Positions 24,015-32,835 of a DNA stretch of 64,000 nucleotides are shown here, piece by piece. Within the stretch, counting starts at the first letter, position 1. Every line of letters begins with the position of its first letter. The notes below the pieces were generated by a model. The model saw nothing but the letters and a program-made list of their open reading frames with translations, did not search any database and was not told the DNA's origin. Made by a program: the position numbers and the translations under genes. The DNA comes from Kitasatospora sp. MMS16-BH015 (GTDB taxonomy: Bacteria > Actinomycetota > Actinomycetes > Streptomycetales > Streptomycetaceae). Location: positions 434,001 to 498,000 of the forward strand of contig NZ_CP025394.1 in assembly GCF_002943525.1 (NCBI RefSeq), read 5' to 3'.

Positions 24015-25562
24015 TCATGCCAGCCGTCCAACACGCGCTTCGAGTTCGGCAGGCAGGTACCAGCCCTCGATGTCGGGTGTCATGTAGAGGCGGGCCTTGA
24101 GGCCAAGCAGGAGCTGGCGGCGGTGCTCTTGGTCGGCCTGGGTCCAGGCGTCGGCGAAGGTCTGGCCGGTCTCGACCTCGACCCAGGCGGATGGGCGTTG
24201 TGGAAGGGCGGCGAGGCGGCGGCGTTCGTCGACGAGGACTTCGAGGGCTTCGGAGTACTCGTCGTCCCCGCCGGGGTAGTCGAACAGGTTGCGGCGCTTC
24301 TCCTCCCGAAGATCCTTCATCGCCACGGTGACGTGGTTGAGCTGCTCGGTGTGATCCTCACCGGGGATGAACCTGCGCACCGTCATCGCCAGCCCAGCCA
24401 AGCGCTCCACCAACGCGGTGATCGCGGCGGTGACGCGCTCGCCCTTGACGGACTGGCCCTTGCAGGCCGGCTTCCCCGCGGTCTTCGCGCAGCGGTAGTA
24501 CTCGTAGACCTTCCCGTTCTTCGCGAGGTTCACCTGCCGGTAGAACCGGTCCCCGCAGCGGTCGCAGTGCGGCACACCCAGCCACGGCGAGGCGCCGTTC
24601 GAGCGCTCCTTCGTGATCCCGCGATCGTCCATCACCGCCTGGACCGCCGCCCACTCCTCCTCCGTGAACAGCGGCTTGGCCATCCGGATCGGCAGACCCT
24701 TCGCGTCGCGCGCAAGCTTTCGCGTCTTCACGGAGCGGCCTGTCAGCTTCAGGCCCATCGTCGCCGGCGAGCGCAGGATCTTGCCCACGCTGGTGGGGTT
24801 CCAGTGGTTCGACGGCGGCGTCCTGCGCTTGCTCGTGTAAGTGTCGCCCTGGTTCTTGTACGCGTGGGTCGCCGGGGTGTCGAAGCCGGCGGCCTCCAGG
24901 GCCGTGGCGATCATCCACTGGCTCTGCCCCTCCAGCAGCAGCTTGCCCATGTACCGGACGGCTTCGGAGGAGACCGGGTCCGGCTCGAGCGTCCGCCCGC
25001 CGCCGGGCCTGTCGACGATCCGGTACCCGTACGGCGGCTGGCCCCCGGCCCACCGGTCCGTCTTCCGCAGATGCCTGTGCGCAGCCGTCACCCGCGCCTT
25101 GATCCGCTTGAGCTCCATCTCCGCGAAGATCGACGCCAACATCAGGAAGACCTTGGCAAGCTCGTTCCCGAAGGACGACTCCCTCCCCTGCCGGTAGTCC
25201 AGGGTGATGCCGTCGTCCGTGAAGACCAGGACCTTGTGGTTCTCCTCCGCCCAGTGCGCCACGTCCGCGCAGTCCTTCGCGGATCGGAACGCCCGGTCGA
25301 CCTTGGCCCACACCAACGCGTCCCACTCGTCCTGCCGCTCGGTCAGCCACGGCCCCAGGTCCGGGCGCTTCCACGGCGTAATCTCAGCGGAGACATCGAG
25401 GTCCTCGAAGGACCCGACGATCTCCCACTCCTTCGCCAACGCGTGCCGGGTCGCTGTCTCCGCCTGGATCAGGTGCGAGACCTTGCCCTCGTTGCCGTGC
25501 GTGTCCGAGACACGCGAACCCACCACTGCCCGAACCGGCGCCGAAGCCGTCATGATGCCCAT
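24015..25562 (-). CDS. Large serine recombinase (phage/ICE integrase type)
   Basis: 515 residues from ATG 25562, 6 nt after an AGGGGG; ATG 25568 and 25553 are alternatives. The catalytic domain starts GSRVSDTHGNEGKVSHLIQ, Ser of RVS being the nucleophile, and continues with DLDVSAEI, LVWAKVDRAFRSAKDC and FAEMELKRIKAR (about 60-155). A recombinase domain follows (about 165-300), then a zinc-ribbon CDRCGDRFYRQ...YYRCAK...ACKG (about 340-390) and a long helical tail. These enzymes integrate phages and ICEs at fixed att sites. Its stop codon is provided by the IS target duplication. No other phage genes are seen. Confidence 0.9.
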   Translation of the reverse strand: MGIMTASAPVRAVVGSRVSDTHGNEGKVSHLIQAETATRHALAKEWEIVGSFEDLDVSAEITPWKRPDLGPWLTERQDEWDALVWAKVDRAFRSAKDCADVAHWAEENHKVLVFTDDGITLDYRQGRESSFGNELAKVFLMLASIFAEMELKRIKARVTAAHRHLRKTDRWAGGQPPYGYRIVDRPGGGRTLEPDPVSSEAVRYMGKLLLEGQSQWMIATALEAAGFDTPATHAYKNQGDTYTSKRRTPPSNHWNPTSVGKILRSPATMGLKLTGRSVKTRKLARDAKGLPIRMAKPLFTEEEWAAVQAVMDDRGITKERSNGASPWLGVPHCDRCGDRFYRQVNLAKNGKVYEYYRCAKTAGKPACKGQSVKGERVTAAITALVERLAGLAMTVRRFIPGEDHTEQLNHVTVAMKDLREEKRRNLFDYPGGDDEYSEALEVLVDERRRLAALPQRPSAWVEVETGQTFADAWTQADQEHRRQLLLGLKARLYMTPDIEGWYLPAELEARVGRLA

Positions 25563-25566
25563 GGGC

Positions 25567-25788
25567 ATCCCCCTACCGCCCAGGCCAGCAGGAACCCCCG
25601 AACAGGCCGCACTCGAACGGGTGGACCTTTTGGAAAAGGCGTCGTTCCGCTGGCGCATCGACCTCCTGACCGTCAGCCCGAAGCTCGCAGCCACCTGCAC
25701 CGCCGCCCACGTCGAACGCGCCGCCACCCACGCCGAGCGCTGGTCCGACCACGCTCCCGTCACGGCGCACTTCGACCACCAGCTGTAA
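25567..25788 (+). pseudogene. 3' fragment of an EEP/ExoIII-type nuclease gene
   Basis: The last 74 codons before TAA 25786-25788 include FRWRIDLLTVSPKLAAT, VERAATHAERWSDHAPVTAH, matching the C-terminal end of exodeoxyribonuclease III / endonuclease-exonuclease-phosphatase proteins (RID...SP.LA and RWSDHAPV with its His). The remaining 5' part is not present. The fragment begins within a few bases of the recombinase start on the opposite strand and ends at a strong terminator. This is the layout of a host gene split at an attachment site, though that is inference. Confidence 0.6.
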
Positions 25789-25794
25789 GCACGT

Positions 25795-25820
25795 GGTGCC
25801 CCGGCATCAGCCGGGGCACC
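25795..25820. terminator. Strong hairpin terminator
   Basis: GTGCCCCGGC (25796-25805) and GCCGGGGCAC (25810-25819) form a perfect 10-bp stem with an ATCA loop; flanking G/C extends it to 11 bp. It follows the nuclease fragment stop by 7 bp. Confidence 0.85.
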
Positions 25821-25947
25821 GTCGCGACTGCCCGGGATCCTCGGCCAGGCTGTGCAGGATCGCCCGTGCTGCCGCATCGTTCTGACGGAACGCCGGACCG
25901 CCCTCCTCACCGGCCGGTAGTGCACGGAGCGGGCCGGCGGTCCCCCC

Positions 25948-26600
25948 TCAGACGGCCGGTCGCCAGCCGAGGGCCGAGCCCAGCTCGGTGGCCAGGTCGG
26001 TGAGGATCTGCACGTAGTCCTCGGGCTCGAAGCTGGACGGGAGGGCAAAGGCGACCTCGTCCACCTCGCGGAGAGCGGGGTGGCCGTAGAGCTGCTCGGC
26101 GAGTTCGGCGGAGCTGCCGACCAGGTCGGGGGCGAAGACCAGGCGGGCCGGGCCCTGCGGGGCGGTGTACGCGGCGTGCGGCGGCGAGCGTACTCGGCGT
26201 ACTTCGCGCGCTGGACGGGAGTGGCGCTGTCGGTGGGGATGACGACCAAGCCCTGGGGGACCCGGGCGCGCTCGCCGTCGGGGTGGTGGGCGCGGGAGGT
26301 GCGGATCTGCGCGAGCTGGACCTCGGCGAACTGGTCGGACTCCTCCACCTTGACCACGCTGCTGGTCAGCAGGTTCATCCCGCTCTCCCCGACCCAGCGC
26401 GCGGAACGCAGGCTGCCGCCGCACCCGCGCACAGCCGAAGTCATCGACCCCGGCAGTGGCCGGGTAGAGCGCCGCCTTGACCTGCTCGTAGTGGATCGGC
26501 GGGCCCACGCTGACCGGGGTTGAGTCGCCCACCGGACAGCAGATCGACGGTCGCCCGGTCCTCGGCCAGCCGCAGCGGGTTCTCCCGCCCGCATCACCCG
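25948..26600 (-). pseudogene. LLM-class flavin-dependent oxidoreductase, broken
   Basis: Pieces of one luciferase-like monooxygenase are spread over the three minus frames: NPLRLAEDRATVDLLSGG then VSVGPPIHYEQVKAALYPAT, SGMNLLTSSVVKVEES then FAEVQLAQIRTSRAHHPDGE then GLVVIPTDSATPVQRAKYAE, and finally RLVFAPDLVGSSAELAEQLY then EPEDYVQILTDLATELGSAL ending at 25948. At least three frame changes and an internal gap (after a VRR) are needed to join them, and the 5' third is missing. It cannot make a working enzyme. Confidence 0.8.
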
Positions 26601-26697
26601 ACCCGGCGGCTGACACCCTTCACCGCTTCGATCCCACGAAGCCCCAGCTCGCTCCGTCAGCAGCAAATCTGTCAGCCCATCAGCATCTGCCGCCGCC

Positions 26698-28386
26698 TCA
26701 GGATGCCACGACCGGTGCCGCCTTCTCCCGCCACCGAAGTTCGGTGCGGGCCGCGCGGCGCTCGGCGGCCGCTGCGGGATCCGGCACCGGCACGGCGGCC
26801 AGCAGCCGCCGGGTGTAGCGGTCCTGAGGAGCCGCGAAGACGTCGTCCACCGGGCCCAGTTCCACGATCCGGCCGCAGCGCATCACAGCGACGCGGTCGC
26901 TGACCTGCCGGACCACGGCGAGGTCGTGGGCGATGAACACCAGGGTCAGCCCGAACTCCGCCTGGAGCTCGGCGAGCAGGCGGACCACCTGGGCCTGGGT
27001 GGAGACGTCCAGCGCGGAGACCGGTTCGTCGCACACGACCAGTTTCGGCCGCAGCGCCAACGCCCGTGCGATGCCGACTCGTTGCCGCTGGCCACCGGAG
27101 AGCTCGTGCGGGTACCGGGAGTACCACTGCGGCTGCAGGCCGACCCGTTCCAGCAGGTCGGCGACCTCCCGGCGGACCTGCGCGTCGTCGGATCCGCCCT
27201 GTACCCGCAGCGGGTCGGCGACCGACTCGCCGACCGTGCGGCGCGGGTTGAGCGAGGAGACCGGGTCCTGGAAGACCATCTGCAGGTCCCGTCGCACCGG
27301 CCTGAGCCGCCGTTCACCGGCACGTGCGAGGTCGGTTCCCTCGAACCGGATCGTGCCGGAGGTCGGCTCGGCCAGCCGCACCAGCAGCCGCCCGAGCGTG
27401 GTCTTCCCGCTGCCGCTCTCCCCCACGATGCCGAGGGTTTCACCCCGGCGGATGTCCAGGCTCACACCGTCAACCGCGCGCACGACCTCGCGCCGCCTGC
27501 CGAACCCGGCCGGGACCGGGTAGTGGCAGTGCAGATCGGTGACGCTCAGCAGGACCTCGTCGGCCGTGACGGCCGTCCGCTCGCGCGGGCTGTCCAGCCG
27601 GGGCACGGCCTCGATCAGCTCCCGGGTGCGGGGCGCGGCGGGCGCGCCCAACACCCGAGCCACCGGGCCCTGTTCGACGACCCGCCCGTCCTGGAGCACC
27701 AGGACCCGGTCAGTGTTGCCGGCCACCACCCCGAGGTCGTGGGTAACCAGCAGCAGCGCCATGCCCTCCTCGGTGCGCAACTCGTGCAGCAGGTCGAGGA
27801 TCTGCGCCTGCACGGTGACGTCCAGGGCGGTCGTGGGCTCGTCCGCGATCAGCAGTTTCGGCGAGCAGGCCAGGGCCATCGCGATCAGCGCGCGCTGCCG
27901 CATGCCGCCGGAGAACTCGTGCGGGTGGGCGCGGGCCCGCCGGGCGGCGTCCGGGATGCCGACCCGGTCGAGCACCTCGACCGCCCGCCTGCGCGCTTCG
28001 GACCGGGCGGAGCCGGTGTGCACCCGGTGGACCTCCGCGATCTGGTCGCCGATCGTCCAGTACGGGTCGAGCGCGGAGAGCGGGTCCTGGAAGACCATGG
28101 CGGCGCGGGCTCCGCGCAGGGCGCGCAACTGCTCCTCGGTGGCGGCGAGGACGTCGGTGCCGTCCACCCGGACGGTACCGGTGATCTCGGCTCCGCTCCC
28201 CCGGTGCAGGCCGAGCAGGGCGAACGCGGCGGTGCTCTTGCCGGAGCCGGACTCGCCCACCAGGCCGAGCGCCTCGCCGGCCCCGAGGGTGAAGGAGAGC
28301 CCGTCCACGGCCGTGAACGGCCGGCCATCCGCCGCGAAAGTGACGCGCAGGTCCCGGACCTCCACAAGTTCCTGACGGTCCGTCAT
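26698..28386 (-). CDS. Peptide ABC transporter, fused double ATP-binding protein
   Basis: 562 residues, ATG 28386 overlapping the preceding stop (ATGA). Two complete ABC domains: first with Walker A GESGSGKS (about residue 42), signature FSGGMRQR, Walker B LLIADEPT; second with GESGSGKT (about 325), LSGGQRQR and LVVCDEPV. The ends of both carry the oligopeptide/dipeptide (Opp/Dpp) C-terminal extension ([11 protein letters not shown]). It powers import by the two permeases upstream in the same operon. The DppD-DppF fusion is common in actinobacteria. Confidence 0.93.
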   Translation of the reverse strand: MTDRQELVEVRDLRVTFAADGRPFTAVDGLSFTLGAGEALGLVGESGSGKSTAAFALLGLHRGSGAEITGTVRVDGTDVLAATEEQLRALRGARAAMVFQDPLSALDPYWTIGDQIAEVHRVHTGSARSEARRRAVEVLDRVGIPDAARRARAHPHEFSGGMRQRALIAMALACSPKLLIADEPTTALDVTVQAQILDLLHELRTEEGMALLLVTHDLGVVAGNTDRVLVLQDGRVVEQGPVARVLGAPAAPRTRELIEAVPRLDSPRERTAVTADEVLLSVTDLHCHYPVPAGFGRRREVVRAVDGVSLDIRRGETLGIVGESGSGKTTLGRLLVRLAEPTSGTIRFEGTDLARAGERRLRPVRRDLQMVFQDPVSSLNPRRTVGESVADPLRVQGGSDDAQVRREVADLLERVGLQPQWYSRYPHELSGGQRQRVGIARALALRPKLVVCDEPVSALDVSTQAQVVRLLAELQAEFGLTLVFIAHDLAVVRQVSDRVAVMRCGRIVELGPVDDVFAAPQDRYTRRLLAAVPVPDPAAAAERRAARTELRWREKAAPVVAS

Positions 28387-29372
28387 GCCAAGCTCACTCT
28401 CGGGTCGGCCAGCGCGTACAGCACGTCCGCGGCGGCGTTCGCTGCCACGGTGAAGAAGCCCGCGAACAGGGTGACGCCGACCACCACGGGCAGGTCGGTC
28501 TGGCCGACCGCAGTGACCAGCAGGCGGCCCAGACCGTCGAAGCCGAAGACGGACTCGGTGAGCATGGCGCCGCCCAGGAGCCCGCCGACGTCGATGGCGA
28601 GCATCGTGACCACCGGCACCAGCGCGCCGCGCAGCGCGTGGCCCAGGACGATCCGGCGCTCGGTCAGCCCGTAGGCGCGGTTGGTCCTGATGTGGTCCTC
28701 CGCCATCGTCTCCAGCAGGCTGGTCCGGGTCATCCGCGCGTACGCGGCGGACAGGACGAGGGCGAGGGAGACCCAGGGCAGCACCAGGTTGGCGGCCCAC
28801 TGCGCCGGGTCGGCGGTGAAGGCGGTGTAGCTGGGGAACGGCAGCCACTGGAGGGTGGAGCAGAACAGCATGATCGCCATCAGGCCGACCAGGAACACCG
28901 GAGTGGACTGGCCCGCCAGGGTGAGTGTGGTCAGCGCGCGTTCCGAGAACCGGCCGCGCCGCAGGGCCGAGAGCAGCCCGGTGCCGACGCCGAGCACCAG
29001 CCAGACGACCATCGCGCCGAGGGTGAGCGAGAAGTCGACGGGCACCCGCTGGGTGATCAGCTCCAGGACGGGCTGGTCACTCTGGAAGGAGTAGCCCAGG
29101 CAGGGGGCCGCGCACCGGACGGTCCCGGTACCCGTGTCGAAGCTCCGGCCGGCCACGAGGGCCCGGAGGAACTGCCCGTACTGCTCCCAGAGCGGGCGGT
29201 CGGTGCCGAGCTTGTGCCGGACGACCGCGAGGCGGGTGCCGTCGCAGCCCTTGCCGCAGACGAGGACGGCCGGGTCGTGGGGAGCCGCGTAGAAGATCAC
29301 GTAAACGACGGCCGACATCGCGAGCAGCACCAGCGCGGTGTCGGCGGTGCGGCGCAGCAGGAATCGGATCAC
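28383..29372 (-). CDS. Peptide ABC transporter permease (DppB type)
   Basis: 329 residues from GTG 29372, overlapping the end of the DppC-type gene. N-terminal membrane anchor [20 protein letters not shown], then the long outer loop typical of DppB, and the inner-membrane EAA-like motif [20 protein letters not shown] (about residue 225). Six membrane spans are expected. Forms the channel with the DppC-type protein. Confidence 0.92.
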   Translation of the reverse strand: MIRFLLRRTADTALVLLAMSAVVYVIFYAAPHDPAVLVCGKGCDGTRLAVVRHKLGTDRPLWEQYGQFLRALVAGRSFDTGTGTVRCAAPCLGYSFQSDQPVLELITQRVPVDFSLTLGAMVVWLVLGVGTGLLSALRRGRFSERALTTLTLAGQSTPVFLVGLMAIMLFCSTLQWLPFPSYTAFTADPAQWAANLVLPWVSLALVLSAAYARMTRTSLLETMAEDHIRTNRAYGLTERRIVLGHALRGALVPVVTMLAIDVGGLLGGAMLTESVFGFDGLGRLLVTAVGQTDLPVVVGVTLFAGFFTVAANAAADVLYALADPRVSLA

Positions 29373-30391
29373 GACGCCGCCTCCCGCGGTCCGGCCTTCC
29401 CGCGCCGCGGGTCGATCCCGGCGCGCAGCCGCGAGCGGGCCCGCGGGTCGAGTGCGGTGCGGACGCCGTCGCCGAGGACGGTGAAGGAGAGAATGGTGAC
29501 GAAGAGCAGTCCGGCGGGCAGCAGGACGTAGGCCGGGTCGGCCTGGAACCAGTCGGTGGCGCTGGAGAGCATCTGTCCCCACGAGGAGGTCGGCGGGCGT
29601 ACCCCGACGCCGAGGAACGAGAGCCCGGCTTCGAGCGAGACGTTGACTGGCAGTTGCAGCACCCCGTAGGTGATGACGGGTCCGGCGAGGGCGGGCAGGA
29701 TCTCCCGGCGGGCGACGCGCCACCGGGTCGAGCCGGCCAGCCGGGCCGCCGAGACGTAGTCGAGCCCGCGCAGGGTGAGCACCTGCCCGCGCACGATGCG
29801 GGCGGTCGTTCCCCAGCCGAGCACGCCGATCACCAGCATCAGCAGCAGCGGCCGCGGGAAGCCGCTCGGCACGACGGCCATCAGGGCGACGGCGAAGACC
29901 AGCGAGGGGAAGGCGATCGCGAGGTCCATCGTCCGGCTCAGCACGGTGTCGGCCGCGCGGTTGCCGAGGCCGGCGGCCAGGCCGATCAGCACGCCCAGGG
30001 TGAGCTGGACGGCCGTCGCGCCGATCGAGACGGCGAGCGAGATCTGCGCGCCGTAGACCAGGCGGGCGAGCACGTCGCGGCCGGTGCCGGGCTCCACGCC
30101 GAGCCAGTGTTGGGCGCCCGCTCCGCCGAAGGAGCCGATCGGCACGCCGCCGGTGGCGGAGTCGACCAGGTCGTTGTGGTACGTGGTGGGGTCCTGCCCC
30201 TCCGCCGCGGAGATCAGCGGTGCCGCGACCGCCGTCAGGACGAGCAGGGTGACCGCCACCAGGGCGACGGTCGCGGCGCGGTCGGCGCGCAGGCGCCGCC
30301 AGGTCTGGTGTCGTTCGGGCCGGCTCCGCCCGGCGCCCTGCTGTTCGGGGGCGCCGACCGGAAGCTGAGGACCCGTCAGGTCCTTGGGCAA
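29369..30391 (-). CDS. Peptide ABC transporter permease (DppC type)
   Basis: 340 residues. TTG 30391 is the likely start, with AAGGAA 8 nt upstream and 12 bp after the SBP stop. The N-terminal cytoplasmic tail, one span (ATVALVAVTLLVLTAVAAPL) and later spans follow DppC; the EAA loop is YVSAARLAGSTRWRVARREI (about residue 210). Motifs WLGVEPGTGRDVLARLVYGA fit the family. Partner of the DppB-type permease. Confidence 0.92.
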   Translation of the reverse strand: MPKDLTGPQLPVGAPEQQGAGRSRPERHQTWRRLRADRAATVALVAVTLLVLTAVAAPLISAAEGQDPTTYHNDLVDSATGGVPIGSFGGAGAQHWLGVEPGTGRDVLARLVYGAQISLAVSIGATAVQLTLGVLIGLAAGLGNRAADTVLSRTMDLAIAFPSLVFAVALMAVVPSGFPRPLLLMLVIGVLGWGTTARIVRGQVLTLRGLDYVSAARLAGSTRWRVARREILPALAGPVITYGVLQLPVNVSLEAGLSFLGVGVRPPTSSWGQMLSSATDWFQADPAYVLLPAGLLFVTILSFTVLGDGVRTALDPRARSRLRAGIDPRRGKAGPREAAS

Positions 30392-30403
30392 CGTGCCGGT
30401 TCC

Positions 30404-32113
30404 TTACTTGACCGAGATGCGTGAGAGGTCGTAAACGCCGTTCCACTGGCTGACATAGGCGTTCTTCACGCCCTTGCCGAACAGCCGCTCGTAGACCGGG
30501 TGGTAGAGCGGCACCAGGTACGCCTGCTTGCCGAGCTCGGCGTCGAGCGCGCCCCAGGCCTTCGCCGCCTGCGCCGGGTCGGTGAGCTTGTTGGCGGCGT
30601 CGATCTCGGCGTTGACCTGCGGGTCGTTCAGCTGGAAGGAGTTGTAGTTGCCGCCGTCTGCCAGGATCTGCCGTCCGTCGAACACCGGGGCCAGGAACGG
30701 CCCGCCGGAGGGCCAGTCGGCACCCCAGCTGGTGAGGAAGAGTCCCGGTTCGGTGGCCGGCTTCTGGTACTTGGTCTGGTAGTCGTCGTCCGCCGTGCCC
30801 TCCAGCTTGACGGTGATCCCCGCCTTGCCGAGGGCCTGCTGGACGGCCGCCGCCACCTCGGGGCCGCTGCCGTCGCCGGTCACGGTCGAGTGGTCGAGGG
30901 TGATGGTCAGCCCGCCCGCGTAACCGGCTTGCGCCAGCAGCTCCTTGGCCTTGGCCGGGTCACCGCTCTGGCCGGCCGGAAAGTAGTCGTACGGGGTGTG
31001 GCCGAAGGCGGCCTGGTCCGGCAGGAAGGTGGTGGCGGGCTTGGCGACCGCGCTGCCGCCGACCGCGTTGACAACCGACTGCCGGTCGATCGCGTACGCG
31101 ATCGCCTGGCGCACCCGGACGTCGTCGAACGGCTTCACCTTCGGGTTGAAGGCGAGGTACTGGGTCTCGCCGAAGTAGCCCGTGACGACTCGGCTCTTGA
31201 GCGCGCTGTCGCTGTTCAGCTTCGCCAGCACCGAGGCGTCGACGTTGCTGTCGGTGGTCACCGCATGGGCGTCGTCGCCCGTTCCCGCCGCCAGGCGCTG
31301 GTTGATGACCGACTTGTCGAGGCCCGAGAGCACCTGGATCCGGTCCGGGCAGGCGAGGCGCTGGTCGTCGACGGAGCGCGACCAGCTGGGGTTGCGGTCG
31401 AGCGTGATGGTCTTGCCGCCGTCGTTGCTCACCACCTTGTAGGGCCCGGAGGAGACCGGGTGCTTCTGGTAGTCCGTGCCGGTGTCCTTGGACTTGGGCA
31501 CGGGTGCGAACTGCGTGGCCGTCGCGAGGAACGGGAAGTCGCCCTCGGGCTTGCGCAGCTTGAAGACGATGGTGCTGTCGTCCGGCGTCTCGATGGAGGC
31601 CAGGTCGCCGCCCTTGTACGGGCCCTGGTAGGTCTCGCCGCCGACCAGCCAGTCCCGCAGGTACGGCGGGCCGCCGGGCAGCTCGGGCGCGAATGAGCGC
31701 TCCAGTCCGTACTTGATGTCGGCGGACCTGATCGGCGTGCCGTCCTCGAACTTCAGTCCGGGCCTGAGGTGGTAGGTCCACACGGTGGCGTCCTGGTTGG
31801 GCTCGCCGGTGTTCGTGGCCAGGTCGGGCACCACCTTGGCGCTGTCGGGGCCGTCGGTGATGTGGTTGCGCGTGGTCAGGGTCCGGAAGGTCAGCGTCGG
31901 CACCTTGCCGCCGCCGGAGGTGTAGAGCTCGGCAGGGTCGAAGTTGCCCTGCCCGCGGTGGTTGAGCACGGTCAGGGTGCCGCCCTGGCAGGCGTTCGGG
32001 TCGAAGGCAGCGCCCGCCGTCGCGCCCTGACCGCCGCCAGCACCGCAGGCAGCGGTCAGGCCGGTCAACAGTGCGATGGCCACAGCCGCTACGGCAGCCC
32101 TGCTCTTGATCAT
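30404..32113 (-). CDS. Peptide ABC transporter substrate-binding lipoprotein (family 5)
   Basis: 569 residues, ATG 32113 with GAGGTAAAAG upstream. Signal peptide and lipobox LTAAC at about residue 23. Family-5 binding-protein motifs: VWTYHLRPGLKFEDGTPIRS (about 110), DVRVRQAIAYAIDRQSVV (about 330) and WGADWPSGGPFL (about 465). It catches peptides or similar ligands outside the cell for the permeases encoded downstream. The ligand cannot be read from sequence; proximity to a putative sulfur-regulated operon makes a sulfur-containing peptide one option. Confidence 0.92.
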   Translation of the reverse strand: MIKSRAAVAAVAIALLTGLTAACGAGGGQGATAGAAFDPNACQGGTLTVLNHRGQGNFDPAELYTSGGGKVPTLTFRTLTTRNHITDGPDSAKVVPDLATNTGEPNQDATVWTYHLRPGLKFEDGTPIRSADIKYGLERSFAPELPGGPPYLRDWLVGGETYQGPYKGGDLASIETPDDSTIVFKLRKPEGDFPFLATATQFAPVPKSKDTGTDYQKHPVSSGPYKVVSNDGGKTITLDRNPSWSRSVDDQRLACPDRIQVLSGLDKSVINQRLAAGTGDDAHAVTTDSNVDASVLAKLNSDSALKSRVVTGYFGETQYLAFNPKVKPFDDVRVRQAIAYAIDRQSVVNAVGGSAVAKPATTFLPDQAAFGHTPYDYFPAGQSGDPAKAKELLAQAGYAGGLTITLDHSTVTGDGSGPEVAAAVQQALGKAGITVKLEGTADDDYQTKYQKPATEPGLFLTSWGADWPSGGPFLAPVFDGRQILADGGNYNSFQLNDPQVNAEIDAANKLTDPAQAAKAWGALDAELGKQAYLVPLYHPVYERLFGKGVKNAYVSQWNGVYDLSRISVK

Positions 32114-32456
32114 CTTTTACCTCAGGGGAGTTGCGTCGCAGACCGCCGCAACCGGCAGCCTGTCGGGGAGAGGGGAGACACTGCGGAATCGCCCGCGACC
32201 GGAGTCCGGCCCCCGCCCGGGAAGCCCTGATCAGCCCTCTCCTTGCGAGAGGGCGCGGGACAGCGGGGGTCGGGCCGGGGCTGCGAGGGGGGAGGACGCC
32301 GAACCAGCACGGCCCCGCCAGGGACCGACCGCCTCAGCGCCCGGACGTCACCGACATCGACAGGCGACGTGGTCCGCGAACGCGACGGGCACACCGAGTC
32401 GCGCGGCCACCGTGGCGGCGCGGAAGCAGGTGGACCTGGTCGCAGACATGAGGAGA

Positions 32457-32485
32457 ACTTTGAGGTCCTATAAGAAGATAGTCAA
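32457..32485 (-). promoter_or_regulatory. Candidate promoter for the peptide transporter operon
   Basis: On the minus strand TTGACT (32485-32480) is 17 bp from CAAAGT (32462-32457), a fair -35 with a weak -10. It would give a 5' leader of about 340 nt before the SBP start. An imperfect CTATcttcTTATAG symmetry overlaps the spacer. The rest of 32114-32550 holds no recognised gene. Confidence 0.4.
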
Positions 32486-32553
32486 GTCCGACTGACTCTC
32501 GGGCTCCCTCCTCATGGCCTCTCAGCTGCTGTCTTCACCGCCGGGGCCGGGAT

Positions 32554-32583
32554 TTGACTCCGCCGCTGGTCGGCACGCATAGT
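32554..32583 (+). promoter_or_regulatory. Promoter giving a leaderless start at the leader peptide
   Basis: TTGACT (32554-32559) and CATAGT (32578-32583) are separated by 18 bp, five and four of six matches to consensus. The ATG of the leader peptide begins 6 bp after the -10, so transcription would start at or within a base of that ATG. Confidence 0.65.
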
Positions 32584-32589
32584 GCCCGC

Positions 32590-32667
32590 ATGGCTGGATA
32601 CCTCGTTTCGCGCAGGCACATCGACCTGCGCCGTGTGACGGCGATGAGCTGTCGCCCCAGCTGCTGA
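32590..32667 (+). CDS. Leader peptide, putative cysteine/sulfur attenuator
   Basis: 25 codons, ATG 32590 to TGA 32667. The product contains SRRHIDLRRVTAMSC and ends with a second Cys before the stop. The pattern RRHIDLxRVxxxxC matches the actinobacterial 'putative leader peptide' family found ahead of sulfur and cysteine metabolism and transport genes, as I recall it. It lacks a ribosome site and sits on the inferred transcription start, so it should be read from a leaderless mRNA. Slow translation at the Cys codons when cysteine is scarce could change the downstream hairpins and turn on the ABC operon. Confidence 0.72.
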   Translation: MAGYLVSRRHIDLRRVTAMSCRPSC

Positions 32668-32727
32668 CCCGCGCCCTCATTCGGCACTGACGCCGAGCGC
32701 CGGTCCCCCTCTTCCGGTCTTTCTCAT

Positions 32728-32789
32728 CCGCACCCCATCCGTGCGGTTTCACTGCTGCGCGCTGCCCCGGTCCCGCACGACGACGGGAC
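32728..32789 (+). terminator. Attenuator hairpins between leader peptide and ABC operon
   Basis: CCGCAC (32728-32733) pairs with GTGCGG (32741-32746) and is followed by TTTC, a small terminator-like stem-loop. A second stem GTCCCG (32770-32775) with CGGGAC (32784-32789) can be extended outward by GCCC/GGGC with a bulge. Both are between the leader peptide stop and the transporter start at 32836, where an attenuator would be. Confidence 0.5.
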
Positions 32790-32835
32790 GGGCTGCGGCA
32801 CGCGTTCGTCTGCCACCACCACGCCTGGAGCCTCC

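Noticed and set aside
24123..26003. Plus-strand 626-codon frame opposite the serine recombinase
   Set aside because: Arg/Val/Leu-rich shadow without motifs; the minus strand has catalytic and zinc-ribbon motifs. Only its end region overlaps the true nuclease fragment, which is in another frame.
32500..32835. SAM-type riboswitch ahead of the amino-acid ABC operon
   Set aside because: I looked for SAM-II/SAM-IV-like conserved cores and did not see them; the Cys leader peptide explains the region better.
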